Positions 32,545 to 35,088 of a DNA stretch of 35,088 nucleotides are shown piece by piece. The DNA lies in the NCBI GenBank assembly GCA_947373605.1, contig CANBYM010000027.1, forward strand, positions 1 to 35,088. The letters are read 5' to 3'. The DNA comes from Comamonadaceae bacterium (lineage in GTDB: Bacteria > Pseudomonadota > Gammaproteobacteria > Burkholderiales > Burkholderiaceae_C). How positions within the stretch are numbered: the stretch's first letter is position 1; every line of letters starts with the position of its first letter. The notes beneath the pieces were generated by a model, which saw only the letters and a list, made by a program, of their open reading frames with translations, searched no databases and was not told where the DNA came from. A program made the position numbers and the translations under genes.

Positions 32545-33093
32545 ATGGAACAATTTCACGGCACCACCATCATCAGCGTACGTCGCAAAACCCCGCAAGG
32601 CCACCAAGTGGCCATTGGTGGCGATGGACAGGTTACGCTGGGCAATATCGTCGTCAAGGGCACGGCCCGCAAAGTGCGCAAGCTCTATCACGGCAAAGTA
32701 CTCGCGGGTTTTGCCGGTGCGACCGCAGACGCGTTTACCTTGTTTGAACGTTTTGAAGCCAAACTCGAAAAGCACCAGGGCCATCTGGTTCGTGCTGCGA
32801 TTGAACTGACCAAAGACTGGCGCACTGACCGCGTTCTGCGCCGACTCGAAGCGATGCTGGCCGTGGCTGACCACGAAGCTTCACTCATCATCACCGGCAA
32901 TGGAGACGTGCTGGAGCCGGAAAACGGGATCGTCACCATCGGCTCGGGTGGCGCCTATGCGCAAGCCGCAGCAGTGGCCCTTCTGAACCACACAGAACTC
33001 AGCGCACAGGACATCGTCAAGCGTTCGCTGGAAATCGCAGGTGAGCTTTGCATCTATACCAATATGCATCACACCATTGAAACACTCGAATAA
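32545..33093 (+). CDS. hslV: ATP-dependent protease subunit HslV (ClpQ)
   Basis: This is the proteasome-like peptidase of the HslUV protease, 182 residues. After the short propeptide MEQFHG, the mature N-terminal threonine is T7 ([13 protein letters not shown]). The [15 protein letters not shown] segment and [12 protein letters not shown] end are typical. AGGA is just upstream of ATG 32545, and hslU follows 21 bases after the stop. An inverted repeat GGGC-AAAT-GCCC (32519-32530) lies shortly before the ribosome site. Confidence 0.98.
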   Translation: MEQFHGTTIISVRRKTPQGHQVAIGGDGQVTLGNIVVKGTARKVRKLYHGKVLAGFAGATADAFTLFERFEAKLEKHQGHLVRAAIELTKDWRTDRVLRRLEAMLAVADHEASLIITGNGDVLEPENGIVTIGSGGAYAQAAAVALLNHTELSAQDIVKRSLEIAGELCIYTNMHHTIETLE

Positions 33094-33114
33094 GCCACGG
33101 AAGCATTCAGAGAA

Positions 33115-34443
33115 ATGACACCTCAGGACATCGTTGCCCAACTGGATAAACATATCGTCGGTCAGAGCAAGGCCAAGCGCGCCGTGGCCATTGCCCTGCG
33201 TAACCGCTGGCGTCGTCAGCAGGTGGAAATTGGACTGCGCGCCGAGATCACACCTAAAAATATACTGATGATCGGCCCCACCGGCGTGGGGAAAACCGAA
33301 ATTGCCCGTCGCCTTGCACGGCTGGCAGATGCACCGTTTATTAAGGTTGAGGCGACCAAGTTCACAGAAGTCGGTTACGTCGGCAAAGACGTGGATTCCA
33401 TCATCCGTGATCTGGCCGAAATCGCGGTAAAGCAAACACGTGAAACGGCCAAGGCGCAGGTGCGCGAGCGCGCACAAGACTCAGCGGAAGAGCGCATTTT
33501 GGACATATTGATTCCCATGCCGCGCAATGATTTCGGCTTTGCGGGCGCAGCTGATTCTTCGCCGGAAAGTACAGCGCGCCAGAACTTTCGCAAAAAGCTG
33601 CGCGAAGGGCAACTGGCGGACCGGGAAATCGAAATTGACGTCACAGCACCGGCAACGCAGCTTGAAGTCATGGGCCCCGCCGGAATGGAAGAGATGACCG
33701 AACAGTTGCGCGGCATGTTTGGCCAGCTCGGGCAAAACAAACGCCAGACCCGCAAACTCAAAATTAGCGAGGCGCAAAAAATCCTGATTGACGAAGAGGC
33801 TGCCAAGCTCGTCAATGAAGATGACATCAAAACTCAGGCCCTGCACATGCTGGAGCAAAACGGCATCGTGTTTATTGACGAAATTGACAAAGTCACTTCC
33901 CGAAACGAAGGCGGCAACGCGGAAGTGTCACGCCAGGGTGTGCAGCGCGACCTGTTGCCGTTGGTAGAAGGCACCACGGTGTCCACCAAATACGGCATGG
34001 TGAAAACCGATCACATTCTGTTTATTGCCTCCGGTGCATTTCATTTGAGTAAGCCCAGTGACCTGATCCCCGAGTTGCAGGGGCGCTTTCCAATTCGGGT
34101 CGAACTGCAGTCCCTGTCGATTGAAGATTTTGAGGCCATCCTTACCCAGACCCATGCGTCCCTGACGCGGCAATACCAGGCCCTGCTGTCAACGGAGAAT
34201 GTTACGCTCGACTTCACGCCCGAAGGCGTCACCCGGTTGGCCAAAATCGCCTTTGAGGTGAATGCCCGTACGGAAAATATCGGTGCCCGCCGCCTTGCCA
34301 CTGTGATGGAGCGATTGCTCGATGACGTGAGCTTTGACGCCGCTGCACTGGCGGGTCAAACCGTGCGAATTGATGGTGCCTACGTGGACCAGCGTCTTGC
34401 AGAGTTAAGCCAGAACGAAGATTTATCGCGCTATATCTTGTAG
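33115..34443 (+). CDS. hslU: ATP-dependent protease ATPase subunit HslU (ClpY)
   Basis: This is the AAA+ unfoldase that feeds HslV. Its 442 residues match the usual length. Walker [10 protein letters not shown] is at residues 54-62, and the pore loop [14 protein letters not shown] follows. The I-domain spans about 110-230, Walker B is IVFIDEIDK at about 250, and sensor and arginine-finger segments ([23 protein letters not shown]) come later. The C-terminus ends in RYIL, the sequence that inserts into HslV. It probably forms an operon with hslV. A hairpin lies 18 bases after its stop. Confidence 0.98.
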   Translation: MTPQDIVAQLDKHIVGQSKAKRAVAIALRNRWRRQQVEIGLRAEITPKNILMIGPTGVGKTEIARRLARLADAPFIKVEATKFTEVGYVGKDVDSIIRDLAEIAVKQTRETAKAQVRERAQDSAEERILDILIPMPRNDFGFAGAADSSPESTARQNFRKKLREGQLADREIEIDVTAPATQLEVMGPAGMEEMTEQLRGMFGQLGQNKRQTRKLKISEAQKILIDEEAAKLVNEDDIKTQALHMLEQNGIVFIDEIDKVTSRNEGGNAEVSRQGVQRDLLPLVEGTTVSTKYGMVKTDHILFIASGAFHLSKPSDLIPELQGRFPIRVELQSLSIEDFEAILTQTHASLTRQYQALLSTENVTLDFTPEGVTRLAKIAFEVNARTENIGARRLATVMERLLDDVSFDAAALAGQTVRIDGAYVDQRLAELSQNEDLSRYIL

Positions 34444-34450
34444 GTAACCA

Positions 34451-34488
34451 GCAATTAGTTCGCTGTATGCAAATACAGCCACAATTGC
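34451..34488 (+). terminator. Hairpin after hslU, possible terminator without a U-tract
   Basis: GCTGTAT (34462-34468) and ATACAGC (34473-34479) form a perfect seven-pair stem with loop GCAA. An outer pair, GCAATT (34451-34456) and AATTGC (34483-34488), can extend it across an internal loop. No T-run follows directly, so an intrinsic terminator is not assured; it could instead protect the mRNA 3' end. Confidence 0.45.
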
Positions 34489-34615
34489 AGCTCAAGTTTC
34501 AAGCATCACATTCAGTAAGCGCGCTAAGTGCTTAATTTAGAACGTTTTTTGCTTTTTCTAAGCCTTCGAAAACGCTTCTAAGTCCTTGATTTCATTGGAA
34601 ATTTTTGTGGAACGC

Positions 34616-34633
34616 CCACTTGCTTTCAAGTGG
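34616..34633. repeat. Inverted repeat upstream of mraZ
   Basis: CCACTTG, a four-base spacer CTTT, and CAAGTGG form a perfect 7-bp inverted repeat. The right arm AGTGG matches the operator box core but is out of phase with the array by 16 bases. It could be a further binding site or a hairpin. Confidence 0.55.
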
Positions 34634-34644
34634 TTTGCTGATAC

Positions 34645-34679
34645 AGTGCAAAAAAGTGCAATTAAGTGGTAATTCGTGC
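34645..34679. promoter_or_regulatory. Probable MraZ operator (four boxes, 10-bp period)
   Basis: AGTGC (34645), AGTGC (34655), AGTGG (34665) and CGTGC (34675) are spaced exactly 10 bases apart with 5-base AT-rich spacers. MraZ proteins bind direct repeats with about one helical turn between boxes upstream of their own gene (TGGGA repeats in E. coli, GTG-containing repeats in other groups). The array lies 49 bases before the mraZ start. The assignment follows from position and period. Confidence 0.65.
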
Positions 34680-34727
34680 CGCTAAATAGCTATTTTTCTG
34701 CATATATGCAAAAAGGGGTTTCCTGCC

Positions 34728-35088
34728 GTGTTTCAAGGCGCTTCGTCTCTCAGTCTGGATGCAAAAGGGCGGCTCTCTGTGCCGACCCGGCATCGCGACG
34801 TCCTGAGCGCCACGGCGGGTGGACAACTGACGATGACCAAGCATCCACACGGCTGCCTGATGGTGTTCCCCCGCCCCGAGTGGGAGAAGTTCCGCGAACG
34901 CATTGCCGCCTTGCCGATGTCGGCGCAGTGGTGGAAACGCATCTTCCTGGGCAATGCCATGGACGTGGAGATGGACTCTACCGGTCGCGTACTGGTGTCG
35001 CCTGAATTGCGCGCAGCCGCAGGCATATCCCGCGATACGATGTTGCTGGGCATGGGTAACCACTTCGAGCTGTGGGACAAGGCCACGT
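34728..35088 (+). CDS. mraZ: Transcriptional regulator MraZ, 3' end outside the window
   Basis: MraZ is a DNA-binding regulator of the dcw (division and cell-wall) cluster, acting on its own promoter. The GTG start at 34728 gives [20 protein letters not shown]; the two SpoVT/AbrB-like repeats are visible at [13 protein letters not shown] and [14 protein letters not shown]. About 120 residues are seen, and the frame is open to the last base; the family length is about 142-150. GGGG in AAAAGGGG (34711-34718) is a possible ribosome site. The next gene downstream would be expected to be rsmH (mraW). Confidence 0.95.
   Translation, partial: MFQGASSLSLDAKGRLSVPTRHRDVLSATAGGQLTMTKHPHGCLMVFPRPEWEKFRERIAALPMSAQWWKRIFLGNAMDVEMDSTGRVLVSPELRAAAGISRDTMLLGMGNHFELWDKAT

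Larger units (their letters stand above)
34444..34727. other. Intergenic region between hslU and mraZ (284 bases)
   Basis: This region is more AT-rich than its neighbours and carries several inverted repeats: the hslU hairpin, CCACTTG-CTTT-CAAGTGG (34616-34633), the 12-bp palindrome TGCATATATGCA (34699-34710), and a run of 10-bp-spaced AGTG boxes (34645-34679). It must contain the promoter of the division and cell-wall cluster. AT-rich stretches at 34536-34562 could act as an upstream promoter region. I see no ORF in it. Confidence 0.6.

Overview
The window looks like a chromosomal segment of a betaproteobacterium, most likely a Comamonadaceae member related to Rhodoferax or Polaromonas. This rests on moderately high GC, the dapF-DUF484-xerC block, a DksA with a long Lys/Ala/Pro tail placed between a CobW-type GTPase and hslVU, and hslVU lying directly before mraZ, the start of the division and cell-wall cluster. 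The assignment is inferred from gene content and family recognition only; no search was run. 

Layout. Positions 2-4740 (+) are a fatty-acid beta-oxidation operon: a 3-hydroxyacyl-CoA dehydrogenase/enoyl-CoA hydratase fusion (5' end outside the window), a thiolase, a TesB-like thioesterase and a second crotonase-family enzyme. Positions 4753-5861 (-) hold a MipA/OmpV-type outer-membrane protein coupled to the ribosome-rescue hydrolase ArfB. A 51-residue basic protein gene (5925-6080) follows, then a decayed tnpB-only IS200/IS605-type element (about 6085-7165) with recognisable end hairpins. Positions 7168-14203 carry a YigI-like thioesterase, a tiny membrane protein, a secreted polysaccharide-deacetylase-like protein, a YciA-like thioesterase (-), an Atm1-type ABC exporter, a TfoX-domain protein, a HypT-like LysR regulator, pyrC and a DUF3025 gene. 

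Positions 14200-21526 (-) hold a 1447-residue soluble hybrid histidine kinase (GAF, PAS repeats, HisKA, HATPase, two receivers, HPt), a COG2509-type FAD protein and a secreted transglutaminase-fold protein. The RNase P RNA gene rnpB lies at about 21657-22006 (+), followed by a two-CBS-domain protein. A pseudouridine-synthase-like protein that lacks the usual catalytic Asp is coupled to a metallo-beta-lactamase-fold hydrolase (-). 

Positions 24426-28260 (+) carry dapF, DUF484, xerC and an RlmI-like rRNA methyltransferase. Positions 28336-34443 (+) carry the zinc-chaperone-type GTPase, the DksA fusion, a STAS-domain protein and hslV-hslU. The window ends in mraZ (cut at the 3' end), preceded by a 10-bp-periodic repeat that looks like a MraZ operator. 

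Most genes are housekeeping. The least ordinary items are the broken tnpB with its end structures, the DksA/histone-H1-like fusion, the degenerate pseudouridine synthase, a perfect 22-bp palindrome inside a coding region, and the mraZ upstream region. I found no CRISPR array, tRNA, prophage or defence system.
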